64,000 nucleotides of DNA, from NCBI RefSeq assembly GCF_000472525.1, contig NZ_AWZT01000028.1:1-64000 (forward strand). The letters run 5' to 3'. Position numbers and translations under genes: made by a program. The notes under the pieces are model-generated. The model was not told the origin of the DNA. It searched no databases and was given only the letters and a program-made list of their open reading frames with translations. Source of the stretch: Paraburkholderia dilworthii. GTDB lineage: Bacteria > Pseudomonadota > Gammaproteobacteria > Burkholderiales > Burkholderiaceae. Below are positions 16,663 to 26,069 of this stretch, piece by piece (positions within the stretch are counted from its first letter, which is position 1; every line of letters begins with the position of its first letter).

Positions 16663-18218
16663 GCGGCACTCGCTACGGTTGGGTTCGGAACACGCTGCAC
16701 GGGGCGGATTGCGGCGCTGAGGATGTCTTCCTGCGTGAGGCCGTCGTTGACGAAATCGCCACGCAATTCGCCCTCGCCGATCACCAGCACGCGATCGCTA
16801 ATACCCAGTACTTCCGGCAATTCGGACGACACCATCACGATCGACATGCCGCGTTGCGCAAGCTGAAAAATAAGTTTGTAGATTTCGAACTTAGCGCCGA
16901 CGTCGACGCCGCGCGTGGGTTCGTCGAGGATCAATACTTTCGGGTCGGTCAGGAGCATTCGCGTGAGCACGGCCTTCTGCTGGTTGCCGCCCGAAAGACT
17001 CGCGATCGACAGCATCGGATGCGCGGCCCGCACCGAAAGCCGCTTCATTTCGGTGTGAATCGTGTCGAGTTCGGCGGCTGAATCGATACGCCCGCCCGAA
17101 GCAAAGCGCTGCAATACTGCAAGCGTAATGTTGTGGCCAACGCTCAAACCAGGCACGATGCCGTGGCGCTTGCGATCCTCAGGCACCATGCCGATGCCCG
17201 CGCGAATCGCATCGATAGGCGCGCGAATCTTCACGGGTTTGCCTTCCATCACAACCGTCGCATCGCTTGAGCCGGGATAGGCGCCGAAGATCGCCTGCAT
17301 CAATTCCGTGCGCCCAGCGCCGACCAGACCGGCCACGCCGAGAATCTCGCCGCGCCGCAATGCGAACGACACATCGCTCACGCGCTTGCGGCGCGGATTC
17401 GTCACGTCGAAACACGTCACATTGCGCGCCTCGAAAATTACATCGCCGATCGGATGGGGCTCGCGGGGAAACAGGTTCTTTATCTCGCGGCCAACCATCA
17501 ACGAGATGATGCGGTCTGTAGTAAGCGCACGCATCGGCTCGGTGGCGACATGCCGGCCGTCGCGAATCACGCTGATCGTGTCGCAAACCGCGGCGACCTC
17601 GTCGAGCTTGTGCGAGATGTAGACGCAGGCCACGCCGCGCCGCTTCAAATCCCGCACGATGTCGAGCAGAATCGCAATCTCGGTCGAAGTCAGCGACGAC
17701 GACGGTTCATCGAGAATCAGCAGCTTCGCCTGCTTGTTCAGCGCCTTGGCAATTTCGATCAATTGCTGATGGCCGCCGCCATAATTCATGACAGGTTGCG
17801 CTGCGTTGATTCCGCTAATGCCGAGTTCGCGCAGCAATTCGTCGGCGCGCCGGTACATCGCCGCGTAGTTCATACGGCCGCCCGGCAGCGTGATTTCATT
17901 GCCGAGAAAGATGTTCTCCGCTACCGACAACTCGGGCACCAGCATCAGTTCCTGGTGAATGATGATGATGCCGGCGCGTTCGGTGTCGCGTATGCTCGTT
18001 GCCTTGAGCGGCTTGCCTTCCCAGGTTATTTCGCCGTCCCAGGTACCGTGCGGATATACGCCGGACAATACTTTCATCAGCGTGGATTTGCCTGCGCCGT
18101 TTTCGCCGCATAAGCCGACGCACTCGCCCGGCGCGACCGTCAGGTCGATGCCGTCGAGTGCTTTCACGCCTGAAAACGCTTTGACGATGCCACGCATCGT
18201 CAGTAACGGTTGCGTCAT
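16659..18218 (-). CDS. xylG: D-xylose ABC transporter ATP-binding protein XylG
   Basis: A 519-residue protein with two ABC domains. The first has Walker A GENGAGKSTLMKVLSG (about residue 38) and Walker B LLILDEPSSSL. Its signature region is altered (YGGGHQQ), as is usual for XylG. The second has signature LSGGNQQKAVL and Walker B VLILDEPTRGVDVG. It supplies ATP hydrolysis for xylose import through XylH. It lies 79 bases after xylF and overlaps xylH. Confidence 0.93.
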   Translation of the reverse strand: MTQPLLTMRGIVKAFSGVKALDGIDLTVAPGECVGLCGENGAGKSTLMKVLSGVYPHGTWDGEITWEGKPLKATSIRDTERAGIIIIHQELMLVPELSVAENIFLGNEITLPGGRMNYAAMYRRADELLRELGISGINAAQPVMNYGGGHQQLIEIAKALNKQAKLLILDEPSSSLTSTEIAILLDIVRDLKRRGVACVYISHKLDEVAAVCDTISVIRDGRHVATEPMRALTTDRIISLMVGREIKNLFPREPHPIGDVIFEARNVTCFDVTNPRRKRVSDVSFALRRGEILGVAGLVGAGRTELMQAIFGAYPGSSDATVVMEGKPVKIRAPIDAIRAGIGMVPEDRKRHGIVPGLSVGHNITLAVLQRFASGGRIDSAAELDTIHTEMKRLSVRAAHPMLSIASLSGGNQQKAVLTRMLLTDPKVLILDEPTRGVDVGAKFEIYKLIFQLAQRGMSIVMVSSELPEVLGISDRVLVIGEGELRGDFVNDGLTQEDILSAAIRPVQRVPNPTVASAA

Positions 18219-18297
18219 TCCCTATGCCTCGCTGCAAGGCGCGCGTTCACGCCGATACCTTCCACATGTATCAGCGCAAACCGCGCGCGCGTTACGC

Positions 18298-19326
18298 TCA
18301 TTGGCTCGCGAGCTGGGCCTGGGTATAGAAGCCATCCTTGATGACCACGTCGACATTGCTCTTCGTGAGCAAGGTGGGCTGCAACAGCACCGTGTCCACC
18401 TTCTTCTTGCCGTTATCGTATTGCGCGTTGAAGGCCGGCTTCTCGCCCTTCGCCAACGCAACTGAGAGCTTTGCCGCTTCGCCGGCAATCAGCTTTAACG
18501 GCTTATAGACGGTCATGGTCTGCGTGCCCGCGATCAGCCGCTTGACTGCCGCAAGGTCCGCGTCCTGGCCCGACACGGGCACCTTGCCCGCCATGTGCTG
18601 TGCGGCGAGCGCCTGGATTGCACCGCCGGCGGTTCCGTCGTTCGATGCGACGATTGCGTCGATCTTGTTGTTGTTCGCGGTCAGTGCATCTTCGACGATG
18701 CGCAGCGCCGTGGACGCGCTCCACTCCGGCACCCACTGCTGTCCCACTAGTTTGATATCGCCCTTGTCGATGGCGGGCTTCAATACCTTGAGCTGCCCTT
18801 CGCGCAGCATCTTCGCGTTGTTGTCGGTCGGCGCACCGCCGAGCAGGAAGTAGTTGCCCTTGGGTTGCGCCTTATAGACGCCTTCCGCCTGCAATTCGCC
18901 TACCTTTTCGTTGTCGAATGAAATGTAGGCGTCCACGTCGGCATCGAGTATCAGGCGGTCGTATGAAACGACCTTGATACCCGCTTTTCTTGCTTCGGCC
19001 ACTACGTTGCCGAGCGTCTTTGAATTGAACGGCACGATCACGATGACATCGACGCCACGCGAGATCAGATTCTCGATCTGCGAGATTTGCCGCGCCTCGC
19101 TGGCATCGGCGGATTGCACTGACACTTTCGCACCGAGCTTTTCCGCAGCGGCGACGAAGTAGTCCCGATCGCGCGACCAGCGTTCGACGCGCAGATCATC
19201 GATACAGAAGCCGATTTCAGGGTGATCCTTGCTGGCGTGCGCGAGCGGCGCCGCAAGCGACAAGCTGGCCAGCACCGCTCCAAATACGAGCGAACCCAGT
19301 ACAGTACGACGTGTTGCGAATTTCAT
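18298..19326 (-). CDS. xylF: D-xylose-binding periplasmic protein XylF
   Basis: A 342-residue sugar-binding protein with a signal peptide MKFATRRTVLGSLVFGAVLA ending near AHAS. The mature part starts with HPEIGFCIDDLRVERWSRDR and has GVDVIVIVPFN, VSYDRLILDADVDAYISFDN and VSGQDADLAAVKRLIAG, all typical of XylF/RbsB-like folds specific for xylose. AAGGAG 7 bases before the ATG at 19326 decides the start over a longer frame. It lies between xylA and xylG and delivers xylose to XylGH. Confidence 0.92.
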   Translation of the reverse strand: MKFATRRTVLGSLVFGAVLASLSLAAPLAHASKDHPEIGFCIDDLRVERWSRDRDYFVAAAEKLGAKVSVQSADASEARQISQIENLISRGVDVIVIVPFNSKTLGNVVAEARKAGIKVVSYDRLILDADVDAYISFDNEKVGELQAEGVYKAQPKGNYFLLGGAPTDNNAKMLREGQLKVLKPAIDKGDIKLVGQQWVPEWSASTALRIVEDALTANNNKIDAIVASNDGTAGGAIQALAAQHMAGKVPVSGQDADLAAVKRLIAGTQTMTVYKPLKLIAGEAAKLSVALAKGEKPAFNAQYDNGKKKVDTVLLQPTLLTKSNVDVVIKDGFYTQAQLASQ

Positions 19327-19469
19327 CTCTGTCTCCTTCTTCTGATAGCCGGAATACCGGATCGGACGGCCTGCGCTGCGAGCCGCAGGTCCGGACAAGC
19401 GACAACCCAAAGCTTCTTTTTTTCGCGCGGTATATGTCCGCGCGTTTTCTTAAATTGCGACGATGCTTT

Positions 19470-20792
19470 TCAACGTCTGCTATAAATCGCCTGATTGACG
19501 ATGTTTTCCATACGCTCCTGCTGGCCGCTCGCATGTCGCGGATTCAGATCGCGCGACAAGGCGTCGGTGGCTAGCGTCGAGAGAGAGTAGCCGCCTGAGA
19601 TAATCTTTCGTCCGAACTCGGCGTCCCAGCCCGCGTAACGCTGACGTTTGAATTGATCCAGACGATCGTTTTCGATCAGCACCGCTGCGCGTTCGACAGC
19701 AAGCGCCAGGTTATCGATGGCGCCAACGTGCCCATAAAAGAGATCTTCCGGATCGACGCTTTGCCGCCGCACTTTCGAGTCGAAGTTCATACCGCCCGTC
19801 GTAAAGCCACCGTGCTTGAGGATTTCATAGAAAGCGAGCGTTAGTTCTTCCACACTATTTGGGAATTGATCCGTATCCCAGCCGTTTTGCGGATCGCCGC
19901 GGTTTGCGTCAACGCTACCGAAAATACCGAGCGCATAGGCCGTCGCGATCTCATGGTGAAACGAGTGGCCGGCAAGCGTCGCGTGATTGGCCTCGATGTT
20001 CACGCGAATCTCTTTCGCGAGGCCGTATTGAAGCAAAAAGCCATGCACGGTCGCGACATCGTAATCGTATTGATGCTTGGTCGGCTCCTGCGGTTTCGGC
20101 TCAATCAGCAGCGAGCCTTTGAAACCGATCTTGTGTGCATGATCGACCACCATATGCAAAAAGCGCGCGAGCTGATCGCGTTCGCGCACGAGATCCGTGT
20201 TGAGCAGCGTGTCGTAGCCTTCGCGTCCGCCCCACAACACATAGTTCTCGCCGCCGAGCCGTTGTGTTGCGTCGAGCGCATGGCGTACCTGTGTCGCGGC
20301 GAACGCGAATACCTCCGGATCGGGGCTCGTCGCCGCGCCCGCAGCGTAACGCGGGTGCGAAAACAGATTGGCCGTACCCCACAGCAGCTTGATGCCTGTG
20401 TCCTGCTGTTTGCGCGCGAGGTAGTCCACTATGCGGGAAAAGTTCGCGCTGTACTCTTTCAGGCTGGAGCCTTCAGGAGCCACGTCGGTATCGTGGAACG
20501 TGTAGTACGGCGTACCCAGCTTCGAAAAGAATTCGAACGCGGCGTCCGCTTTGAGATGCGCCATTTCCATTGCGTCGCCGCCCTGCTGCCAGGGGCGCGT
20601 GAATGTGCCCTGGCCGAAAATGTCGACGCCCGGCCATACGAACGTATGCCAGTAGCACACCGCAATGCGCAGATGTTCTTCGAGCGTTTTACCGAGGACT
20701 TTTCTGCTTTTATCGTAGTGACGGAACGCAAGAGGGTTGTCCGATTGCGGGCCTTCATAACGGATCTCGGGAATGTGTTCGAAGTAGGACAT
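19470..20792 (-). CDS. xylA: Xylose isomerase XylA
   Basis: A 440-residue enzyme, the usual length of class II xylose isomerases, converting D-xylose to D-xylulose in the cytoplasm. Visible family residues are in HDTDVAPEG (catalytic His), KLLWGTANLFSHPRYAAG, LIEPKPQEPTKHQYD (metal-binding Glu), NIEANHATLAGHSFHHE and SVDANRGDPQNGWDTDQFP (metal-binding Asp residues). GGAG 7 bases before the ATG at 20792 supports this start. It is first in the xylAFGH operon. No xylulokinase gene is in the window, so xylulose phosphorylation is encoded elsewhere. Confidence 0.96.
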   Translation of the reverse strand: MSYFEHIPEIRYEGPQSDNPLAFRHYDKSRKVLGKTLEEHLRIAVCYWHTFVWPGVDIFGQGTFTRPWQQGGDAMEMAHLKADAAFEFFSKLGTPYYTFHDTDVAPEGSSLKEYSANFSRIVDYLARKQQDTGIKLLWGTANLFSHPRYAAGAATSPDPEVFAFAATQVRHALDATQRLGGENYVLWGGREGYDTLLNTDLVRERDQLARFLHMVVDHAHKIGFKGSLLIEPKPQEPTKHQYDYDVATVHGFLLQYGLAKEIRVNIEANHATLAGHSFHHEIATAYALGIFGSVDANRGDPQNGWDTDQFPNSVEELTLAFYEILKHGGFTTGGMNFDSKVRRQSVDPEDLFYGHVGAIDNLALAVERAAVLIENDRLDQFKRQRYAGWDAEFGRKIISGGYSLSTLATDALSRDLNPRHASGQQERMENIVNQAIYSRR

Positions 20793-21065
20793 CAGCGTCT
20801 CCAGTATTTGTTGCACCGCAACCCGTGCGACGTGGCCGCGCCGGTCGATAAGGTGACGCCATGCTGCCGCCTGCGGCAGGTATCGGCAATTGCGAAATTG
20901 CGCAGCGCGCTTGATGTTTCTTACCGCCCTCGATTTGTTTTGCACCGGTGCGCGATTCGCGGCCTAGAATAACCAGACGCTTAAAAACATCGAACCTGAG
21001 CAAGACGCTAAGGCGCCAACTCTGTCGACATAGGAGACAAAGGCCTTGCGGGTTTAACTATCCGC
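20793..21065. promoter_or_regulatory. Divergent xylA/xylR control region
   Basis: A 273-base intergenic region between divergent xylA and xylR. It contains a tandem AATTGCG pair at 20888-20894 and 20896-20902 (8-base period). XylR activators bind direct repeats in front of xylose operons, so this pair is a candidate half-site, although E. coli sites differ in sequence. No clear -10/-35 pair is assigned. Confidence 0.4.
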
Positions 21066-22304
21066 ATGCCGCGCACCGCCATGACCCGTCCGCAAACGCC
21101 ACAGACGACCCATCGGATCGCCCTGCTGTTCAACGCGAACAAGGTCTACGATCGCGAGATCATTACCGGCATCGGCAACTATCTGCTGTCCACGCGCGTA
21201 GCGTGGGATCTCTTTCTGGAAGAAGACTTTCGCTGCCGCCTGACGGGTATCGAGCGCTTCGACGGCGACGGCATCATCGCGGACTTCGATGATCCCGCTG
21301 TGAGCGAAGCGCTGCGTGATTGTCCATTGCCGGTGGTTGCGGTTGGATCGTCGTTCGAAGACCCGGCGCAGTACCCCCCGGATTTACCCTATATCGCGAC
21401 CGATAACAGCAAGCTCATCTCGCTCGCTTATACGCATCTGATTGGCGCGGGCCTCGAACACTTTGCGCTGTACAGCCTGCCGCGAGCGCAGGAAAACCGC
21501 TGGGCGCAGCAGCGCGAACTCGCGTTCGCTCATTTGCGTAGCACGGACGGGCACAGCGCCGAGCAGATTCACGGCGAGATTTATCGCGGACTCTCGACTA
21601 GCGCGCCTTCATGGAACCAGGCGACCGAACAACTCACTGCGTGGCTGCGCGAATTGCCGAAGCCGGTCGGCATCATCGCCGTGACCGATGCGCGCGCACG
21701 GCATTTGCTGCAAGCGTGCCTGATTGCAGGCATTCCCGTACCGGAGGAAGTGGCGATTATCGGCATCGACAACGATCCGCTCACGCGCACGCTCACACGC
21801 ATCCCACTTTCCTCGGTGATTCAGGGTACTGAGGAAATGGGCCGCACCGCGGCTCACCTTCTGCATCAGATGCTGCGCGGTGCGCGCTTTCCTGGCCGGC
21901 GCATTCTCGTGCCGCCTGTCGGCATCAACGTGCTCGAGTCGACAAGGCATCAACCGCTTGCGAGTCCGTATGTGATGCGCGCGCGGCATTTCATTCGTCA
22001 GTATGCGTGCCAGGGTATTCGCACCGAGCAGGTCGCCGATTATGTCGGCGTGTCCCGTTCGTCGCTGGAAGAGTACTTCCGGCGCGAGCGCAAGTGCACC
22101 GTACATCAGGAAATCTTGCGCCATAAACTCGATGTCGCGAAGGCGCTGCTTGCGAAGCGCGACGCGTCGAGTGCGGAAGTGGCGATACGTTGCGGCTTCA
22201 CGTCGCTGCAATACATGTACGCTGTTTTTCGTCGTGAGCTCGGGTGCACGCCGCGCGAATATCAGGAGCGCGCGAACTCGACCGAGGCATCGACGCCAGG
22301 CTGA
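21066..22304 (+). CDS. xylR: Xylose operon activator XylR (AraC family)
   Basis: A 412-residue regulator with an N-terminal LacI-like sugar-binding region (HRIALLFNANKVYDREIITG; YIATDNSKLISLAYTHLIGAG; VAIIGIDNDPLTRTLTRIPL). A C-terminal AraC double helix-turn-helix covers about residues 305-405 (VADYVGVSRSSLEEYFRRE; VAIRCGFTSLQYMYAVFRRE). This two-part layout and length match XylR, which activates xylose genes when it binds xylose. It is divergent from xylA and followed 33 bases later by an aldose epimerase. The start could also be the ATG five codons downstream. Confidence 0.9.
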   Translation: MPRTAMTRPQTPQTTHRIALLFNANKVYDREIITGIGNYLLSTRVAWDLFLEEDFRCRLTGIERFDGDGIIADFDDPAVSEALRDCPLPVVAVGSSFEDPAQYPPDLPYIATDNSKLISLAYTHLIGAGLEHFALYSLPRAQENRWAQQRELAFAHLRSTDGHSAEQIHGEIYRGLSTSAPSWNQATEQLTAWLRELPKPVGIIAVTDARARHLLQACLIAGIPVPEEVAIIGIDNDPLTRTLTRIPLSSVIQGTEEMGRTAAHLLHQMLRGARFPGRRILVPPVGINVLESTRHQPLASPYVMRARHFIRQYACQGIRTEQVADYVGVSRSSLEEYFRRERKCTVHQEILRHKLDVAKALLAKRDASSAEVAIRCGFTSLQYMYAVFRRELGCTPREYQERANSTEASTPG

Positions 22305-22337
22305 GCATGCCACTACTCTTTATTTTTTATCGCAGAC

Positions 22338-23429
22338 ATGATCAGCATCGCACAACTTTCTTCGGAACCGTGGGGCACGCTCAATGGCGGCGATCCGGTA
22401 CGGCTCTTCACGCTGCGCAACGCACACGGCATGAAGATCGCAATCAGCGACCTGGGCGCGACGCTCGTTTCCTGGCATGCGCCGGATCGCACGGGACGTC
22501 TCGGCGATATTCTGCTCGGCCATGACACACCGGCCCAATACGTTGCAGCCACAACTTATATGGGCGGGCTAATCGGCCGCTGGGCAAACCGCATTGCAGA
22601 TGCGCGTTTTACGCTCGATGGCATCGAGTACACGCTCGACCGCAACGAGGGGGCGAACCTGCTGCATGGTGGAAGCGTCGGTTTTCATCGTGCGATATGG
22701 GATGTCAGCGAGGACAACGGATCGCTGCTCATGCGACTCGAGTCGCCCGAAGGCGATGCCGGCTTTCCGGGCAACGTGACGACGCAAGTGCGCTACACGC
22801 TCGACGATGAGGGCACGTTGACCATCGAATACGAAGCTATTACCGACGCTGCCACGCCGCTGAATCTGACGAGTCATGCGTACTTCAATCTGACCGGCCG
22901 CCCGCGTACCGATATTCGCGGGCACATGCTGTCAATTGACGCCGATCAGTTCTTCGAAGTCGATGCAGCGATGATTCCAAGCAAGCTCGCCGACGTAGCG
23001 GGTAATGCATTCGACTTTCGACAGAGCGCACCAATCGGTGCCCGCCTCGACTGGCCGCATGGACAGCTAGTGCAAGCGGGCGGCTTCGATCATTGCTACG
23101 TGCTGCGCGATGCAGCTGGCGATGCTAATGGCGCTAACCGCGCTGGCAATGTGCGCGACGTCGCGTGTCTTTACGATCCCGGCAGCGGTCGGGAATTGAC
23201 TGTATCGACCGATCAGCGCGGCTTGCAGTTTTACAGCGGCAACTGGTTGAAAGGCGACGCGGGCCGCGGCGGAGTTGTTTATCAGGCGCATGCTGGGCTC
23301 TGTCTCGAAGCGGGTGGCTTTCCGAACCAGGTGAACATGCCGACAGAACATGACGACGTCATCGTTCGAGCAGGAGACACTTACCGGCAGGTAACGGCGT
23401 ACAAGGTCGGCGTGCGCCACGGCGTTTGA
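22338..23429 (+). CDS. galM: Aldose 1-epimerase (mutarotase)
   Basis: A 363-residue aldose epimerase interconverting sugar anomers, here probably alpha- and beta-xylose given its position behind xylR. Catalytic residues are seen as the His in LNLTSHAYFNLTG and the Glu in GLCLEAGGFPNQVN, with GRWANRIADARF and LLHGGSVGFHRAIWDV as further family segments. There is no good Shine-Dalgarno before the ATG, and translation may be coupled to xylR. The gene symbol follows the family; strict galactose specificity is not implied. Confidence 0.88.
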   Translation: MISIAQLSSEPWGTLNGGDPVRLFTLRNAHGMKIAISDLGATLVSWHAPDRTGRLGDILLGHDTPAQYVAATTYMGGLIGRWANRIADARFTLDGIEYTLDRNEGANLLHGGSVGFHRAIWDVSEDNGSLLMRLESPEGDAGFPGNVTTQVRYTLDDEGTLTIEYEAITDAATPLNLTSHAYFNLTGRPRTDIRGHMLSIDADQFFEVDAAMIPSKLADVAGNAFDFRQSAPIGARLDWPHGQLVQAGGFDHCYVLRDAAGDANGANRAGNVRDVACLYDPGSGRELTVSTDQRGLQFYSGNWLKGDAGRGGVVYQAHAGLCLEAGGFPNQVNMPTEHDDVIVRAGDTYRQVTAYKVGVRHGV

Positions 23430-23602
23430 CGAAGTGCCCTCATTCTTTACGCTGTCGATTACAGCACGCCGACTTATCAATTGCTGCAAGAGTGAATTAC
23501 TGTATTGGGGGTTTTCTCTGGAATAACCGCTTCCTACAATCCGCGCATGGTGCCGACGATTTGCCGCGGCATCGGAGAACACCATCTTCGGAGAGAAGCA
23601 TC

Positions 23603-23896
23603 ATGAAATCGCTCATCAAAGCGGTAGCGCTAGTCGTAGTTCTGGCCGCGCCGCTTGCATCGTTTGCACAGTCCGAGCAGCCGCTCACGCGCGCCGAGGT
23701 CAAGGCTCAGTTGAAGCAGGTCCAGCAGGCGGGATATAACCCGGCTGCTGCCGTCGATGCCAATTATCCCGCCGATATCCAAGCGGCCGAGGCTCGCATC
23801 GCTGCACAGAATGCCATCGCCCAAAGCGATACCACAGGGTACGGCTCCACCGCCCTGGGGTCGTCGCAAGCAGGGGCTGCTGCGCCGGCACAATAA
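23603..23896 (+). CDS. DUF4148 secreted small protein
   Basis: A 97-residue protein with a signal peptide MKSLIKAVALVVVLAAPLAS ending at FAQS, then LTRAEVKAQLKQVQQAGYNP and ANYPADIQAAEARIA. This is the DUF4148 pattern abundant in Burkholderiaceae, where genomes carry many copies of unknown function. GGAGAG upstream of the ATG at 23603 sets the start, and an upstream extension would hide the signal peptide. A terminator follows 50 bases later. Confidence 0.9.
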   Translation: MKSLIKAVALVVVLAAPLASFAQSEQPLTRAEVKAQLKQVQQAGYNPAAAVDANYPADIQAAEARIAAQNAIAQSDTTGYGSTALGSSQAGAAAPAQ

Positions 23897-23946
23897 AGTC
23901 GTCTCTTGCTTGATTTGGTAGCCGGCGTTGTTCGGCGTGACATGAG

Positions 23947-23973
23947 AGGCGCAATTTCCGGACTGCGCCTTTT
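23947..23973 (+). terminator. Rho-independent terminator after the DUF4148 gene
   Basis: AGGCGCA (23947-23953) pairs with TGCGCCT (23964-23970) across a 10-base loop and is followed by a short T-run (23970-23973). Confidence 0.65.
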
Positions 23974-24561
23974 CCGTTTACGCGGTGTTATACGCCGTTT
24001 ATAATTGGCCACTTCGTTCACTCTATCATTAGGCATGCAGACGAATTATCGATTTAATGTGCCTGCTTTTCCGGTTCTTTAGCGCTCCGTGTGCTCATGA
24101 AAGTCTGGTAGCGGTTTCGGCTATTCGGCGGCCAAGGGTGGTAGCTCTGCGATTTTTTGGCGCCGTACAGTCCCGTCTTCCTGACATGCTGCGTTTCGCG
24201 CTAACCGGTTTCCCGTTCGGCCTGACTGGCGAGTGTTAGAGGTCAAGGTCAGCACGGCAACGTGAGGCTTTGAAGGACACTTCAGAGGCTTTGTGGTCAG
24301 GAAAGGCGGCCGGATCGTGCAACAGAAAATGCGAGTTTGTCCGTGGCGACCACACTGGTAGTCAGCGTTTGCTAGCATTTATACGTCTCCGAATGAGCTT
24401 GACGTCTCAGAGGAGCGCCGCCCAGCGCGCCCGCACAGCGCAAGCGATGCCTTGAAACAAGCAAACCGCGACGCGTACCTATTGGCATTCGTATTGCGCC
24501 TGCATACAGGGCCGCGGTTGTACGGTGCAATGAACATTGTCGGCAGGGCGGAGCCATCATC
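23974..24561. other. Gene-less stretch before the decayed transporter gene
   Basis: Nearly 600 bases of lower GC than the surroundings, with only short frames lacking ribosome binding sites or family resemblance. I see no tRNA, repeat or insertion-sequence end here. Confidence 0.5.
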
Positions 24562-25048
24562 ATGTGGCTAACTCAGTGCCGTACTGTCAGGCGAGCGGCT
24601 TCCGAAGCTGCGATCAGCATGCTGGTTTACGGCTCGCTGAACGTGGCATATGCCACAGAAGGCGGCTTGGGCCGGCCGATTTTCGCGTACGGGCGTACTG
24701 TCGGTCGTGGGGAGGTATAGGCGGATGAGACTTCGCATCCGCGATGACCATACCTTATCTGTGGACGGAAACCACCGCTCGGTTCGGCGTCGGCAGAATG
24801 ACAACTTCAAGCAGCGACCGGACGTCGAATCTGTTTGACCTGTACTTCACACCGATCATTGCCGGCTATCACTTGTCCAATACCGCACATATTGCCTTGA
24901 GCTTCAATTTTTGGGCACCTACCGGTCATTACAAGCCAGCGCCCTTGCCAATGCGAGCTTGAATAACTGGACGTTCGTTACGCAGGTCGCCTATACGCAA
25001 ATGTTGCCGGAGTATCCAATGAGAAGAGTTCTGATCGGCAAGCCTTGA
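24562..25048 (+). pseudogene. Broken SphA/COG4313-type outer-membrane transporter gene (aromatic degradation 'meta' protein family)
   Basis: Pieces of one protein are spread over different frames. From 24562 a signal peptide leads to YATEGGLGRPI and stops at about 24718. From about 24750 another frame reads PYLWTETTARFGVG, DLYFTPIIAGYHL, ALSFNFWAPTGHY and stops. A third frame continues from about 24945 with LANASLNNWTFVTQVAYTQM and ends at 25048. In intact COG4313 proteins (about 300 residues) these segments follow in this order with a longer middle part. At least one frameshift and a large internal deletion are therefore present, and the gene cannot make the normal barrel. Confidence 0.75.
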
Positions 25049-25422
25049 TAGCAACGCGCCACGCGCGGCAACATGCATGTCGGTCTGGAATCTTCCGAGC
25101 CGGGTCTGCCTGCAACATCGGCCGCGGCCAGTTTCCGTGAACTGCGTGTTGTCCGGGATCGGCCTTCCCCAAAGCGGTTTGTATCACCGCATGCCTTGAA
25201 CTTGGTGACGATTAGCCGACCGCCCTAACGTAAAACAGAAGGCGTTAATCCGCCGCGCATCGCGCACTCGCCGTTTCCAATCAGAAAAGGGGCGCACCGA
25301 AGGCCTGCCGCTCGGCAGCCCAGCAGCAGCCAGTGCCCGCGAGCTGCTCAACTGACGCCAAATGTTATTATCGGAAACACCAATCCCATCCGCCAGTCAG
25401 CAGTAATGAAAGCAGCAAACTA
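25049..25422. other. Gene-less stretch upstream of the XRE-cupin regulator
   Basis: About 370 bases with no supported frame. The end nearest 25422 must carry the promoter of the regulator, but no clear -10/-35 pair stands out. Confidence 0.45.
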
Positions 25423-26055
25423 ATGGACACCCACATCGCAAAGCCCACCGAACCGTCGACAACCGATCTCGGCCGGCGCGTTCGCGCCGCCCGTCAGTCG
25501 CAGAATCTGACACTCGAAACTGCGAGCCGCCTCTGCGGCGTCTCCCGTTCAACGTTATCGAAAGTCGAAAACGGCCTGATGTCTCCCACTTTCGACGTGC
25601 TGCAAAAAATCGTCCTCGGGCTGAAGATCGAAATCGGCGAGTTATTCGGCTCCATGCCCAAGGTCAGCGCTAGTGGACGTCGCGCGTTGACGCGCAAAGG
25701 CGAAGGGCAGCGTCATGCGTATCGCGGCTATCAGATGGAACTGCTCGCGACTGACCTCGCGCACAAAGCAATGCTGCCGTTCCGCATCCGCATCTCGGCG
25801 CACACCCTCGATGCGTTCGACGACTGGGGCCGTCACGAAGGCGAGGAATTTCTGTATGTGATCAGCGGCAGCGTGTGCCTCTATTCGGAGTTATATGCGC
25901 CGACGCATCTGAACGCCGGCGACAGTCTTTACTTCGACAGCCGCACCGGCCACGCCGCTGTCTCGACAAGTGAAGAGGATGCCGAAGTATTGTGGATGGC
26001 GACCAGCGCCGACATTCCGCAAGCATCGGCCATCAACGAATCGCCGAAGCGATAG
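25423..26055 (+). CDS. XRE-family regulator with C-terminal cupin domain
   Basis: A 210-residue regulator. Residues ~17-75 form an XRE helix-turn-helix (LGRRVRAARQSQNLTLETAS; CGVSRSTLSKVENGLMSPTF). Residues ~125-200 form a cupin barrel (WGRHEGEEFLYVISGSV; GDSLYFDSRTGHAAV). Such fusions usually sense a small metabolite in the cupin and control neighbouring catabolic genes. It converges on the HPPD gene, only 14 bases apart. I placed the start at the ATG at 25423, directly before the HTH part. Ligand and targets are unknown. Confidence 0.85.
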   Translation: MDTHIAKPTEPSTTDLGRRVRAARQSQNLTLETASRLCGVSRSTLSKVENGLMSPTFDVLQKIVLGLKIEIGELFGSMPKVSASGRRALTRKGEGQRHAYRGYQMELLATDLAHKAMLPFRIRISAHTLDAFDDWGRHEGEEFLYVISGSVCLYSELYAPTHLNAGDSLYFDSRTGHAAVSTSEEDAEVLWMATSADIPQASAINESPKR

Positions 26056-26069
26056 TGTGGCCTATCAGG

